NCBI GenBank assembly: GCA_917880885.1
Contig: OU862910.1
Coordinates: 55,543,285-55,607,284, forward strand
Length of the DNA: 64,000 nucleotides
From: Limnephilus marmoratus
Taxonomy: Eukaryota; Arthropoda; Insecta; Trichoptera; Limnephilidae
Direction of reading: 5' to 3'
Shown: in pieces, positions 21,421-33,429 of the stretch
Numbering within the stretch: the stretch's first letter is position 1
Layout: each line of letters begins with the position of its first letter
Program-made: the position numbers and the translations under genes
The notes under the pieces: generated by a model
Told to the model about the DNA's origin: nothing
The model's database searches: none
The model's input: the letters and a program-made list of their open reading frames with translations, nothing else

Positions 21421-21900
21421 GCGTTCAATAAATTCAGTCCCAGCACATTCAGATTTTCAAACAGCTCGCGTTCAATTTTTTTTTACAAATTTCACCTATT
21501 GGAATTGTTTTTACAAAATTTATTTTTTCATATGTACGAGTATTACAAACATTCATTTTTGTATGTTATAAGAATAAATAATCGACCAAATTTGGTACCT
21601 ATTTAAAATAAATATAATTTTTCATTAGATTCAAAGGTGAATACTTCGATTAAATTCATTAATTCAAAGAGTTTATTCGAAAATTGAATTTTGATTTAAC
21701 AATCGATGATTTGCAAAATATCATTTTCAAATTGTGACATTTTTGTCAGTTTCGTAAGAGTTTTTGTTCATATTAAGCATGGAAATGTTTGAAACTTTCA
21801 AAATACCTTCTTTACACCCTCGCGAAGGTTTCTGGATTTTATTACAACCACTATATGTATAAAAATGAATGTGTGTGTTGGTTTGCTTGCATGTGGATAA

Positions 21901-22953
21901 TGGATAAAATCCTATCTCTGTGGCCGAACACAATCTGTACAAGCCGGTGGTAAAAACTCTCCCTTTGTAACCCTCACTTCTGGAGTCCCCCAGGGTTCCG
22001 TGCTGGGACCCCTACTTATCATTTTGTTTATCAACGATGTTGCCAAAATAATAGAATCATTCGGACTTCTTTCCCATTGCTACGCCGACGATCAGCAAAT
22101 CTATTTCTACTGCACACCGAATGAAAGAGATAAATTAAAAGATATCACTGCTAAATGCATCGCTGCCATAACAGACTGGATGTCCTCGAACAAACTAAAA
22201 CTAAATCCAACCAAAACAGAATTTCTTTGGACAGCAACAAAAAAGCGTCAGTCAATATTAGATAAATCTCCGCTCATTACTTCTGGCTGTAACATCATCC
22301 CTAAAGATGGTGTTAAACTCCTAGGTGTACATTTAGATCAAGATCTTTCCCTCAAATCCCAGATTAACAAAACGGTAAGCGCAGGATTCTTTCACCTGCG
22401 CCAAATCAAATCTATAAGGAGAAATATTCCGACTAAGGCCACAAAGATGCTGGTAAACTCTTACGTTGTATCACGACTTGACTATTGCAATGGCATATAT
22501 GCAAACCTCCCTAAAATATATACTGACAGACTTCAGTCAGTTTTCAATGCTGCAGCAAGACTGATAACCGGCGTTTCCAAATATTCTCATATTTCCCAAC
22601 ATCTGCGGAACCTTCATGGGCTTAAGTGTCCTGAGAGAATCCAATTCAAACTCTGCTGGATGGTTTTTAAGGCAACACACGACATGGCGCCACCCTACCT
22701 GTCAGAACTGTGTATTCCAAACGATGTCAACACTAGGCAAGCAACCCTTCGATCAGCATCTTCAACAGCCATAGGTAGGCTCTCAGTACCTATGCGCAAT
22801 CCCAATACCAATTTCGGAGACCGGGCTTTTGCTGTGACAGGCCCAACAGCTTGGAACAAACTCCCTTCACATTTGCGAAAGATCGACAGCACATCTGAGT
22901 TCAGGGCAAAGCTCAAAACTCACCTTTTCGCATTATCATATCCAGATAAATAA
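21901..22953 (+). CDS. LINE reverse transcriptase, 5'-truncated but uninterrupted
   Basis: The frame is open from 21901 (just after a TAA) to the TAA ending at 22953, 350 codons. It holds RT motifs in order: TLTSGVPQGSVLGPLLIIL, the catalytic HCYADDQQIYFY box, KLNPTKTEFLW, KLLGVHLD, then the thumb and tail (VVSRLDYCNGIYANLP, RLITGVSKYSHI, GPTAWNKLPSHLRKI). The endonuclease domain and palm start are missing. The 3' UTR ends near 23420 with GCGCTATAGAAG and an ATT-repeat tail. The clean frame suggests recent insertion. Its 5' joint lies in a TATAAAAATGAATGT-type dispersed repeat. Confidence 0.9.
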   Translation, partial: WIKSYLCGRTQSVQAGGKNSPFVTLTSGVPQGSVLGPLLIILFINDVAKIIESFGLLSHCYADDQQIYFYCTPNERDKLKDITAKCIAAITDWMSSNKLKLNPTKTEFLWTATKKRQSILDKSPLITSGCNIIPKDGVKLLGVHLDQDLSLKSQINKTVSAGFFHLRQIKSIRRNIPTKATKMLVNSYVVSRLDYCNGIYANLPKIYTDRLQSVFNAAARLITGVSKYSHISQHLRNLHGLKCPERIQFKLCWMVFKATHDMAPPYLSELCIPNDVNTRQATLRSASSTAIGRLSVPMRNPNTNFGDRAFAVTGPTAWNKLPSHLRKIDSTSEFRAKLKTHLFALSYPDK

Positions 22954-23339
22954 CTGTATTTTTTCAGTAGTTCACTACTCAGTCCATGGGAATTACCTGG
23001 TTTTTTCACAATTTTTTACAATTTATTATACAATATATTTACTTTTTTTATATTATTTTCCATGACTTATACTGACAGCACGAGCAGTAATCATAAGAAT
23101 AGGTGTTTATATATGTAAATAAGTATGTTAGTCGTAAATAACTAATTGTAAGACTGTTGCAAGTCGTCACACGATTAGAGCAGTAACAATACTGCTCTGT
23201 TCGTATTACGACTTGCAAGTGCAAACTTGGTTATAAAAATAGGTTTAGTTCTAAGTCACTAGTGATATAAGTCTCAGTTGTAAGTCATTTATCAATCTTA
23301 GTTGTAAGCCACTTGTCCTATGTAGGTATAGATTTAATG

Positions 23340-23445
23340 TATAAATGAATGTTTAAAGCGCCCTTGAGGTGATTTTCTCACGAAAATGGCGCTATAGAAG
23401 TTATCCAATTATTATTATTATTATATATAATAATAATAATAATTT
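23340..23445. repeat. Tail-to-tail junction of two LINEs
   Basis: The ATT-repeat tail of the + strand element runs directly into the TAA repeat that is the minus-strand tail of the next element, forming a palindromic A/T core (about 23410-23445). Confidence 0.8.
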
Positions 23446-23511
23446 TTATTTTAGTAATTTGTACATTTAAGTTTACAAATTTCTAATTGATTATAATATT
23501 TCATATTCACT

Positions 23512-24200
23512 ATATTTTTTCAAGTTTTATGTAGCTCCTACAATACATCTTGAACTTTCCAATTGGTGTGGACTTTAAAGTTTCTGGTAGTGTGTTATAC
23601 AACTTCATTCCCTTGTACAGTAGACTGTTCTGCGTATTCGCTTTGTCCTTTTTTGTAGCCTAATTTCCTTGCACGTCCTTGTGTTATATCTGTGAATGTC
23701 TTTATTGTATACAATTTTATTTGAGAAGTATTTTGGTAACGTGTTGTTCAATATTTTGTGGATAAATACCATCGTGTTCAAGGTCAGCATCTGTTTCACG
23801 GTCAACCAATTTAGTTCCTTTAACATTTTAATTATTTTTGAAAATCTGTTTCGTTGAAGAATTATTCTCATTGCCCTGTTTTGGAGAATTTGTAACTTAT
23901 TTTGTTCTCTTTCGTTACATAGGAAAAGTATACTTGAGCAGTAGTTGAAGTGTGGAGCAATAATTGAATTGTATATGGTGATTGCAGTTTTTCTAGAAAT
24001 TTTTGGCCGAATTCTTCCAAAAAAAGATATCTTTTTGCCAATTTTCTTTTGGGTGTATTCAGCATGTCCATTGAAGTTTAGTTTGGAATCTAATATAACT
24101 CCTAAGTATTTCATTTCAGTAACATTTATGTATGTACGTGTGTATGAATGTTGTTTATAAATTGCAATATTTAAGCATAGAAAATGTTTGAAACTTTCAA
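23512..24200 (-). pseudogene. LINE reverse transcriptase, C-terminal half, frameshifted
   Basis: The minus strand reads from about 24200: EMKYLGVILDSKLNFNGHAE, IYNSIIAPHFNYCSSILF, NKLQILQNRAMRIIL, RYNTRTCKEIRL. A shift near 23650 moves the frame to YKGMKLYNTLPETLKSTPIG and the stop near 23512. The YADD box is lost. The protein type differs from the + strand LINE beside it, so two LINE families are involved. Confidence 0.85.
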
Positions 24201-24287
24201 AAAATCTTGTAGATTACATTCTTGGAAAATACAACCATATTATTTGCACCATCTATTTTGTAAATGTCGTGTAAATAATAAGTTTTG

Positions 24288-24398
24288 GTAAGCGGAGGTC
24301 CAAAAAACTTTCTGATAAATTTTCCATCCCCTCCCTCCCTTTTCACCCCTGCAACCCCCCCCCCCCCCCCCCCCCCTTAGGGTGGACCTCCTCGTGGA
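24288..24398. mobile_element. Small foldback element with poly(C)
   Basis: GGAGGTCCA at about 24295 faces TGGACCTCC at about 24383. Between them is a pyrimidine tract with 22 consecutive C (24355-24376). G/C asymmetry resembles the Harbinger-like MITEs, but no target duplication is clear. Confidence 0.45.
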
Positions 24399-24399
24399 A

Positions 24400-26549
24400 T
24401 GCTATACACAATTTAATTTTCCATGTAACAAAGGTAGAATTGAAAATATCTTAAATGTTTTATTTGATACAGCTGCCAAGACGTTATTATTATTTCATCT
24501 AACTTCTAACTGCATTCCTTTGTATTCTATAATTATATTGTTGGGTGCTTAATGTGGTGGGTACTGGGTACCTACCTGTTCTTTCATGTCCCGCTCAGAC
24601 CCTCCACACTTCACACTACCGTACCGGTCACACTCTCATGAAGGTAGGTATTGCGAAATATATGATTCTAGACCTAAATCTAAATTGCTACTCTGCTACT
24701 AGGCTTTGTAATCCCGCATCCCGCAATCCGGCATTCCTGCGGGATTTTAGCATTATTAAATCCGCGGATTTGCAGGTTTGAAAAAAACTGAATTTACACC
24801 AAAAAATGCTGATTATCATTGTTATCAGCGTCAATTTTTGACAATGAAAGAGAAACTCATCTTGAAACTAGAAAAAGGGCCCAGGGCCTCGTTAAAGCTC
24901 GGAAATTTCAAGAAGGACGATTAGTGTAGAAGTGAAATTCACTGTTGAGCTTTTGTGCACAAATTTAATGTCTTTTCACATATGGATGTTATGACTCTAC
25001 AGTCTACATAGTCTTGTTTTTATGGTCTCATTTTTTGGCCATTTTCTTAAAAGACTAGTATGTATTAAAAAAAATAATATTACGATAATGCCTAAAATAA
25101 TACTCGAAAAGTGACATCATTATCAAAGCGGCCGATGAGCGCAGTTGATGCGTCGCAGGCGCACTAAACGTCATTTCCGTTTCATCGAAATCCATATCAC
25201 AGCCGTGCTATAGAAGTTTTTACTTCAAAAATATACATTTATGAAGCCTTGTCTTTATTTTATTCAACACTTGTTAATTAAAATCAAGCACGATCCCTCA
25301 GAATTTCGAAATTCTATTCCCCAACTCCGTGGGATTTGAAAAGGGATTTGGAGATTTGGGGCGCGGGATTTGACATATATGTCACTGACATATTTGTATA
25401 TTTGTCGTATCTGCCACCCTAATACAAATATTTTTATTTTTAATTTTTATCGAGAACTAATAATTTATATTCGCAAAATAGTAAAATATTTTTATACCAA
25501 TGCATTTTAATTAACGTTTTTTTGCGACTTACAATTTAAATCTTCGATTAAATCACATGTTTACGTGAATTTCACCTTTACTAAGGACACACCCTCCACA
25601 CAGCATCTTCAAAGATGAGAAAGGAAGGATCTTATGGAAATGATTTATTTTCCTCGCAGCGTCGTTAGTTTTCCGTGATTATTCTAGTGTGACAGTAAAT
25701 ATCTGAAAACTTAATTTAACACGATGTTAAGCCGCCGCTACCCGAATTTCTATCGATTTCTTACACACCCCCCAACATTTGAAGTTTTTAAGCTCTTAAA
25801 AAAATATATGTAATTTTTGAAGATAATAATATCTAGATGCGGTCCACGCCAAAATGCGAATTGTATGAAAATCCCTCGATAAAATCGCAAATTGTGCTCC
25901 ACAAATTATTATAAACACGTTTGTTTCAGTTATTTTACAAGTTATATGTATCACAGTGTTTCTTTCAATGTAGTTTTACACAACCCCCAGGAGATTTTTG
26001 CCCTATTTTAAACGAGTCATGTTTTACTAAACATTTTCACAATTTTAGCTTCAATTTTATCGTTTTAAATATTAGCGCGCTCTCTCCAACATTCGTAATT
26101 ACATATCTCTCCACCTTCTTCTCTTATTATTTCTGAAATCAACTTAGTAACCACTGAATTTCGACTTTTTGCTGACGAGGTTCAAATAGCTGGTACCAAG
26201 TTGTTTGTTTGAGTTCGCGTGTGAGATGGTTTCACTATGCATTGCCAAATTATTTAAAAGTTACAAAAATAATTACGTAGTTACCCACTGTCTGCGTCAT
26301 AGGAATGATGCTCCCAACAAATTCACCAAGATTGTCACATTTGTTGTTTCTAATAATTATTTGTGTTTCGTGCCAATTCGCACCTCAAGACAAAGAAAAT
26401 CATGTCGTCCATTTTACGACTATTAGCAATAAAATTAGTGGAGGTAATAACTAATAACAATAACAAATCTATCAAGTTTATTGATTGAGCATAGCGAAAT
26501 CCTGTTTCAACTCGACTGTTTGGCATTTTATCTGGCTGTTTGGAAATGT
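24400..26549. other. Intron with one family B fragment
   Basis: Family B 3' end (CCTCCACACAGCATCTTC, TTATTTTCCTC) at 25588-25670, and the dispersed block near 25185-25240 noted under 19236-20960. The rest is unrecognised AT-rich DNA. Confidence 0.45.
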
Positions 26550-26938
26550 GAATAGTGAATACCTCACAAAATTCCAGTTGCTCCCGTCTGGAGCCAGTGA
26601 GACTATGGCATCCCCAATTGGGGTTTGTTGTGAGGCTGAAGTGGGAGGGGAAGAAGATGGGGAAGAGGAAGGTGAGGAAGTACCTGGCTATTCAGATCTG
26701 GTCACCAAACACGGTTAAAGCCATTTCAAGCAACGTTTATATTCTGAATGGTTGTCTTACACTAAGAGTATCTTCCACTCTGGAACGTGCCGCAAATATA
26801 CTAGGTATATATATTTTTAAATGAATTGTGAAATAATACAAATTTATCAAATAAAATTTATTTGCGCACGCCGGGATTCGAATCTGCGACCTTCGGATTG
26901 TGAGTCAAGAGCCTTACCCCTCGACCACGGTCAGCCGT
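26550..26938 (-). mobile_element. SINE A, near full length
   Basis: On the minus strand a tRNA-like head (B box complement in GGGATTCGAATC near 26873) is followed by the body shared with 36970-37388 and 58231-58638: CCTGGCTATTCAGATCTGG, ATTGGGGTTTGTTGTGAGG, GGAGCCAGTGAGACTATGG. It is oriented against the gene. Confidence 0.8.
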
Positions 26939-27289
26939 CAATTATCGGATGTTACCATTTTATCCCCGCCAGTTTGAACTGTTAAATCGGAATAATAATA
27001 AAGTTAATTTGATAGTATTAATTAATCAATACTATTATTTTAATGACTGCAGTTTGGAATGTTGTAAATGGAAGTGGCACCCTCTGTAATTTTCAAAAAG
27101 AACCGTTGAAGTTTTCAAACAGCATCCTCGATGAGAAATGGTCAAAAATAAAATTGAAATAATTTGGAATTTCTCATTTCTCAAAAAAAGTCCCGGAAAA
27201 TCATAAAAAACCGAAAGAGCAAGAATTTTCCAGCTTGAATAATTTACAAACTTCACGTGATAAAATCCTATTTCCTATTAATATTATAA

Positions 27290-28110
27290 AGGAGAAAGTT
27301 TGTATGGATGTATAGATGTATGTTTGTTACTTTTTCACGCAAAAAATACTGAATGGATTTTAAAAATTCTTTCACTAATAGAAAGCTACATTATTTGCGA
27401 GTAATATAAGCTTTTGTAATAAGGGGGTCACCAATTTGGGCAATAGAGTGGGTCACCGTATGGGCGATCGGGTCACCTGTTTGGTGAATATGTTTTATCC
27501 AGATCTTTGAGGCAAAGCGGGTAGAGAGGGCGAACACTAGAGCCGGAATGGCATAAATATACAAACCACCCACCGGAATGGTTTCGCTAAATCAAAATGC
27601 GTTGTCACGCACCTTGCGGCCAGTGGCGACCGGTGGTACCACCATGCAAAATCTAACAATAATTATATTTTATGGCTGTTCGCTGCCTCGCTACAGGCTC
27701 TATATATCTGTAATATAGGCTCTGGCGTTACGAAATTATTTATTATACGTTTATTTTCCAGACGAAAAGCAAAGCGTTGCCTGGTAACTAAAATAATTAT
27801 TTGACGTGCGCTGTCATTTTGTTATTTGTTTAGGTTACTATATGGAGATCCCTTTGATAGATAAAATTATACTAATCTATATTAATATTATAAATGCGAC
27901 ACTGCGTGTGTCTTACGCTTTGTGGTGGCACGCGAGCTGTTTGAAAATGAATGTAACGGGTATGGGGGTATGAAGGGGTGTACGGCGGGAGGGGTGGGGG
28001 GGAGGGAGAGGTGAGGAGGGGGGAGGGAGTGGGGCTAGGGAAGGTGGAGGAGGCGGAGTGGGAACCCCCCTAATACTATGTGAGCGAAGCCGGGGGCAAA
28101 AGCCCTAAAA
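27290..28110. repeat. Dispersed TATTATAAAG-type repeats and purine tract
   Basis: AATATTATAAAGGAGAAAG, TTTGTATGGATGTAT and TTTTTCACGCAAAAAATAC (27280-27360), then GCAAAGCGTTGCCTGGTAAC (about 27769), then a second start AATATTATAAATGCG (27884), ending GAGCGAAGCCGGGGGC. These are ends common to old dispersed insect elements. 27960-28070 is almost pure purine (GGGAGGGAGAGG-like). Confidence 0.5.
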
Positions 28111-28440
28111 AAATATAAATGTTTTTTATAAAAATTTCCCGCCTTAGAAAAGATTGATAATCAGATTTTATTACTTGAAGTTTGAAAATTTTTCGTATTG
28201 GAAAATTTTTGATGTTGAAAAATGTTTGGGAATATTGCTGGGGTCCTTTTTAAAAATTCATACCAACACCTACCTCTACCTACACCAGTGAAGTAACAAC
28301 CTTCAACATGTAAGCAATGTTTTCATGATTCAATGTCCATGTGTATTTTTGAATGCTAATGATAAATGGCCAGTTACTAAAGTCTTCAAAATTATAACTG
28401 TTGGTGTAAGAAATATTACAATCTGTGCACAGTTGGAAAG

Positions 28441-28597
28441 TTTTATTTATTTATTATTTAAACGCCCGTACATAGGGCTATTACATACATAATACAAGTG
28501 TATCGAACATTTACAAACATTATATATATAGAATAACATACAGTACATACATACGATGCATATTAGTACAACAAATATTTATCATTTTACAAACATA
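28441..28597 (-). mobile_element. 3' UTR and AAATAA-type tail of the LINE at 28598-29566
   Basis: On the minus strand the stop codon is followed by 150 bp of non-coding sequence ending GTACGGGCGTTTAAATAAT and AAATAAATAAA repeats, the expected LINE 3' terminus. Confidence 0.75.
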
Positions 28598-29566
28598 TCA
28601 GTTACCTAAACAACTAATTATTTTTGCTTTGATGCAAGACGGTGAGGTATTGAAAATATCGAAAAGATCTGTATACGTATTGGCAGTTCGGTGAAAACGC
28701 ACTAGCGGTGAATGATAGGAATAGTTAGTGCTATGATTGTCACTGTGGAAAAGGTGGTGGAGTCGAGTTGATTTAACAGGGACACGAATATTTATAACAC
28801 TTAACATTTGAGGGCAGTCTATGAGATTGTTCAGTAATTTAAAAAGTATAAGAATGTCATTAATAGTACGCCTGGTAGAAAGTAGTGGTAGGTTTAGATC
28901 AGACATTAATGCATTGTAGCGGATTTCAATTACAGGCTGTCTCAATTTGAATTGAATGTATCGAAGAAATTTTCTTTGTACTCTCTCCAAACGGTGTAAG
29001 TTACAGGTATAAATCGGAGACCATACAGGAGATGCATATTCCAGTTGCGATCTTACAAGAGAGCAGTAAAGTAGCTTAATTGACTCAATGTTTTGAAAAG
29101 TCCTTGTGTTACGTATTAAAAAACTTAGAATTTGCATGGCCTTATTGGAAATTGTTTCACAGTGACGATCAAATGTAAGTTTCCGGTCTAAAATAACACC
29201 AAGGTCTTTGATAAATGGTACTAATGCAATTTCATTATTGTTAATTAAATACGATGTAGATATTGGAATCCGTGAACGGTAAAAACACATGTGGAAACAT
29301 TTTTTTACGTTTAGGAATAATTTATTTATTTCACACCAGCTAGCAAGTCTATCTAAATTTTGCTGAAGGATAAGTGCATCATTTAAACATTTTATTATCT
29401 TAAAAAGCTTTAGGTCATCTGCGAATAGAATGAATTTGACATTATCGAAACATAAAGATAGATCATTTATAATTAAAATGAAGAGAAGTGGGCCCAGATG
29501 AGACCCTTGAGGAACTCCCGAAGTTACTTTAAATTTATACGAAAATTTATTATTTAATTTTGCCAT
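28598..29566 (-). CDS. LINE reverse transcriptase, 5'-truncated but uninterrupted
   Basis: 322 codons from an internal Met, with the frame running up to about 29635 (ILLAKLQALCNRELM). It shows FKVTSGVPQGSHLGPLLFIL, the catalytic FILFADDLKLF box, LNVKKCFHM, IKDLGVILDRKLTFDRH, then LVRSQLEYASPVWSP, LERVQRKFLRYI and the tail. This is a jockey/CR1-like ORF2, lacking the endonuclease domain and the start of the palm. The frame is intact, suggesting young age. A short duplication of ATTCCACATAAA sits at its 5' joint. Confidence 0.88.
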   Translation of the reverse strand: MAKLNNKFSYKFKVTSGVPQGSHLGPLLFILIINDLSLCFDNVKFILFADDLKLFKIIKCLNDALILQQNLDRLASWCEINKLFLNVKKCFHMCFYRSRIPISTSYLINNNEIALVPFIKDLGVILDRKLTFDRHCETISNKAMQILSFLIRNTRTFQNIESIKLLYCSLVRSQLEYASPVWSPIYTCNLHRLERVQRKFLRYIQFKLRQPVIEIRYNALMSDLNLPLLSTRRTINDILILFKLLNNLIDCPQMLSVINIRVPVKSTRLHHLFHSDNHSTNYSYHSPLVRFHRTANTYTDLFDIFNTSPSCIKAKIISCLGN

Positions 29567-29639
29567 GAGTTCACGGTTACAGAGGGCTTGCAGTTTCGCG
29601 AGAAGGATTTTATGTGGAATTTATGTGGAATTCCAGTCT

Positions 29640-30035
29640 TCAGTTAGTTTACGCTTTCTTATTTCTCTTCTTCCAGAGAGTTCCTAACAAAAAAAAATTA
29701 TTTGAAATTTTTTTTCTGGGAAAACGGAAAATTGTATAGGCCATGAAATTTTTCTTTTTTTTCTTTTTAATATTAGTACTTATGTAAAGCTTGGGAAGTG
29801 AGAGCGGGTTTTTACTAGTAATCGATATTATGGGAGCTCCCAGTCCAAACAAAGTTTAAAAAAAAGAATTTTAAAAAGATAGTGACGTTGAAAGGTTCGT
29901 GGAAAATAAATACATTTGCTACTAACCTTGGTGACGTTCGTGTCTTTGGCCACATTGGTTATTCCTTATTTGAAATAAAAAAAATGGTAAGTATATATAA
30001 ATAATTAATGTCCTTTTTTCGTTCTTTTTTGAGCT
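29640..30035. other. AT-rich stretch, nothing recognised
   Basis: Between the LINE 5' joint and the F1 foldback. Only A/T-rich low-complexity sequence is visible. Confidence 0.45.
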
Positions 30036-30150
30036 GTTATGCCGTGTTGCGCTACCTCCTTTTTTAGAACAGGTGTGAGACATGATGGTGGATACTGTAA
30101 GGCTGTCCGAAACGTTGGCTAAAGAAGGAGGTCGCGCAACACGGCATAAC
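30036..30150. mobile_element. Short foldback element, family F1
   Basis: GTTATGCCGTGTTGCGC and ACCTCCTT at the left end are exactly mirrored at the right end (one mismatch in the GCGC region). The core shares GCTGTCCGAAACGTT with the F1 copy at 2775-2975. It is a deletion derivative of that family. Confidence 0.82.
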
Positions 30151-30307
30151 ACCCCAAAAACAAATAACGAAAATACTTTTGGCTGTGAAAATCTAAAAAC
30201 TCAATAATAAGGAACTCCAGTCCAATATTATTTTTTTTAATTGAATAATGACATTTTAACTTAAATAACTGCATATTTATTTTTATTTTTAGAGTTAGTT
30301 TTTAAAG

Positions 30308-31211
30308 TGTGGCGACACATCATTATAAAGTTCGCCATCAAAAGAGGAATCGAGAAACATCTCCTAATATCCGCGCGCATCGGCAAACCTACTTGCCTAG
30401 GTACCTTCGTACCTATACTGGCCGCGATGTACTTTCTCGCCTCCCGTGCCAGCCCGACGATAATAATATCGCCCCGCCTAGAAAGGTCTCGAGACAGCAC
30501 CGTACAATATCTGTACGGCGTCGAATATTCTCGTCAGCTGCCGAAGTGGCTCGTATTACCTACTGCGAGGTAGTTACTCTACCGCGGCTATATAAGCAGC
30601 CGATCGCTCGCCCGCTGCAGTTCAGTCCAGTTCAGTCTCACACTAACAGTCGGCCAACATCTCAGCATGTAACAGATCACCGCACAAGTGCTCCTGCATG
30701 GCAACGCTACGCATCCAGGGCAGCTTCCTCGAGGTCCATTACCACGTCTCAGCTACAAGGCCCATCGTGCTTTCAGCTCCTGAGATCAGCTACATCCCGC
30801 GACTTGTAAGGTTTGACGCACCTTCAGCCAAGGGATCAGCTCACCACTTCATGGCACCCCGAAGCCTCACCGTGCTTCGCTGCCATGCAAACACGCTCCG
30901 CCTCGCCAGGACTACCTGCTGGTGGCTCAGCACACCGAGCCACACACCGTTTACCTCCACGACTTAAAGCGTCGAGCAACGGCCTGGAATATAGGTCATC
31001 TCCACCGCCATGGTGTCGAGCAACGCGCTGACCTTCACCATCTCCATCTCCACATCCGAACGCCTGCAGCATCATCTACGGCACTCCGCATTACATCATG
31101 TTACCGACCACCGACCATCTGCTACGTAGCCCAATAAACGACTGACTCATACATCGACTGACGACTTTCATTTCTCTCGTCCCGTCTCTACCGATCCGGC
31201 CCGCTCCCTCA
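30308..31211 (+). mobile_element. Solo LTR with 4-bp target duplication
   Basis: It begins TGTGGCGACA and ends GCTCCCTCA. AAAG is duplicated at 30304-30307 and 31212-31215. Inside are a TATA box (TATATAA, 30589-30595) and AATAAA at 31133-31138, the usual U3-R-U5 layout. G+C is much higher than the intron. The 4-bp duplication and TG...CA ends suggest a Ty3/gypsy element that left by LTR-LTR recombination. The several open frames crossing it are not genes. Confidence 0.85.
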
Positions 31212-31239
31212 AAAGTAAAAATAATTGTAAAAATTTTTA

Positions 31240-31745
31240 ATTTTTAAAGATCCCCGAAAACCACCGTATATGTAGTGAATCGTGTGACGTCATCACTCCC
31301 GAAAAGTTACTATAAGAACGGGCATCAGCTGTTCAACTGCGCCATTTTGAAAATCAGAGTTCGAAGTATTCTCCCTAGAGTAGCATTATCTACTATTTTT
31401 TTGTGCACTAGTTTTTGAATATTTTCAATAATAGATATAAACTAATAAGAGATACCTTTATTTTTGAAACTGAATTATTTAGGCCTCAATAATGTTTCAA
31501 AAAACACAACAACTAAATCTCTATAAACAGTATGTAAATAAACGAATAAGATGAAACGTTGTTAATACCATGGCTTGTGTCATACCTACATTCCCATATA
31601 ATGACTTTACGGTGTTCAGTGACGTCACCACTAAACATTTCAATAATATCAACTTGACGGCGTGTTTCTATGGCCCGATTAATAATGGACTTTTCAATAT
31701 TTTTTTAAAAACTCTGCGTTTAATATTATTAAATAAAACATACAT
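31240..31745. other. AT-rich stretch, nothing recognised
   Basis: No element ends or exons between the solo LTR and the next foldback. Confidence 0.45.
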
Positions 31746-31748
31746 ATA

Positions 31749-32116
31749 CAGGATGTTAAGGAACGTATTTGACATACTTTAACCAGTGATTCCTGACATT
31801 ATTTGGAGTAAAAAATGTAAATGAAATTTTGGTCTCCGGTGACATTTTTGATGTTTTTTTTTTCTACAAAAACATAAAAAAATTGTATTTGTTGAACAGT
31901 TGGAGGCGGGGTAAGGGGTTCGTCGGACACCCGGCTGAGTGACCAGTGACGACATGCGGAAGAATTTTTTTTTTGTTTGATTTTGAAGAAAAAATTAAAA
32001 AAAAAAAAGTCATCACAAAAAGTCACCGGAGACCAAAATTTCATTTACATTTTTTACTCCAAATAATGTCAGGAATCACTGGTTAAAGTAAGTCAAGTAC
32101 GTCCCTTAACACCCTG
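31749..32116. mobile_element. Tc1/mariner-like MITE with ~97-bp inverted repeats
   Basis: From CAGGATGTTAAGG to the inner GGTCTCCGGTGAC, the left arm is mirrored almost perfectly on the right, ending CCTTAACACCCTG. TA (TATA) flanks both sides, as expected for a TA target. The 170-bp core is non-coding. Confidence 0.8.
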
Positions 32117-32129
32117 TATATTCAGAATC

Positions 32130-32690
32130 AGCGTTTATTTAAAGCCATAATGTTTTTCACTGGAGTTCCTTATTAAGTGGGAAGGAATTTAAAAGTACCT
32201 AAATCTTATAATTTCAGTTTTGGTTTTGATAAGAGAACATCAGAACATACTTTTTTGGACGGAAAACGAAATGATGTTATTTATTACCTTACCATAGGTA
32301 CTTGTACCTAACAATTTTTTTTATATATATACCAGTTATGGAATGAATTTCCTATGATTGGAAAGTACCTAATTTATTATAGATCTATATAATCGAAAAT
32401 AATTAATTGATCTATATAATTATCAACATTGCATATCACATTATCACAATGTTTTAGTGTATATATATATACATAAATGTGTTTATGGTTAATATGTTGT
32501 TATACATGTGTTATATATGTATGTGTATGTTGTTGCCACGCTGACGCGTTGAGGATTATTTAATGTATTGTATTGTTTTAAGTTAATCTGTGGAACTAAT
32601 CTCCTGATGACAAGCTACTTGCAGTAGCTTAGCGGTTGTAAATTCCCATTGTATGCAATTTTATACAATAAACAAGAAGTTATTTATACA
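32130..32690. other. AT-rich stretch with a TATATA run
   Basis: A short TA microsatellite lies near 32459-32472. Otherwise nothing recognised. Confidence 0.4.
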
Positions 32691-32691
32691 A

Positions 32692-33060
32692 CGTGTCCGG
32701 AAACTCGTAGTACAAGCGGGAAACTGGTGAATCTACATCACGTAGAGAACCCAAAAAAAATATTTTTTTCGATCTCAGCATTTCGATTTTAATATTTTTT
32801 TTTCTATTTTTCCATTTTTTCGGAAACTAAAGGGTTAAAAAAACTTTTGAGCCCGGTTTACCCTTCGATGTATTTTATAAGACATTACATAGCTGAAATG
32901 AACCCCCTAGTGAACAATTTTTTCAAATTTAACCAAAAAAAATCCAACTTCGGACCCGATTTACTCGAAAACGAAAGCTCAAATCAAAAAAAGTTATACC
33001 ACAAAATCGACTCCAAATGTGATGTGGAGTCTCTAGTTTCCCGCTTGTACTACCTTGTAT
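32692..33060. mobile_element. Foldback MITE-like element
   Basis: GTAGTACAAGCGGGAAACT near 32708 faces AGTTTCCCGCTTGTACTAC near 33036, with further matching of CTACATCAC/GATGTGGAG. TATACAA lies outside both ends. Core non-coding. Confidence 0.72.
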
Positions 33061-33429
33061 AATAGCCTTGCGTCTGCGTGGTTGAATTTAAGAATCCGGC
33101 TTCCAACGCATGTCTGCCGCTGCGCCTTACCCGTCGCACTATATAAACATCCATGTGCGTGGATTTTCAGACAAAGCTACTGTTGTAATTCGGTTTCTAA
33201 TTCAAGAATTCGTCACAAGGTGACGCCACTTTCATCGGCAATACGCAAAGGGACGTTCCCTTCCTAAGTATGAGTTCTAGGAATTTGTAAACCTGGAGTA
33301 TCTCCCGGATTTCGAAAGATTGACAGTAATACTCAGTTGTGTTAAGCGACTGTAGGTATATTACATATGACGTCATTGCCCTTCCCGGTTACTTTTCCTC
33401 GGTGACTAGTCATCACTGGTTGACACGTT

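Noticed and set aside
21217..21606. 129-codon open frame
   Set aside because: Its middle is a C/T-only tract giving Pro/Leu/Ser strings; no splice sites or motifs.
30309..30809. 166-codon open frame
   Set aside because: It lies wholly inside the solo LTR, starts one base inside its left end and has biased composition but no recognisable protein; LTR structure explains the region.
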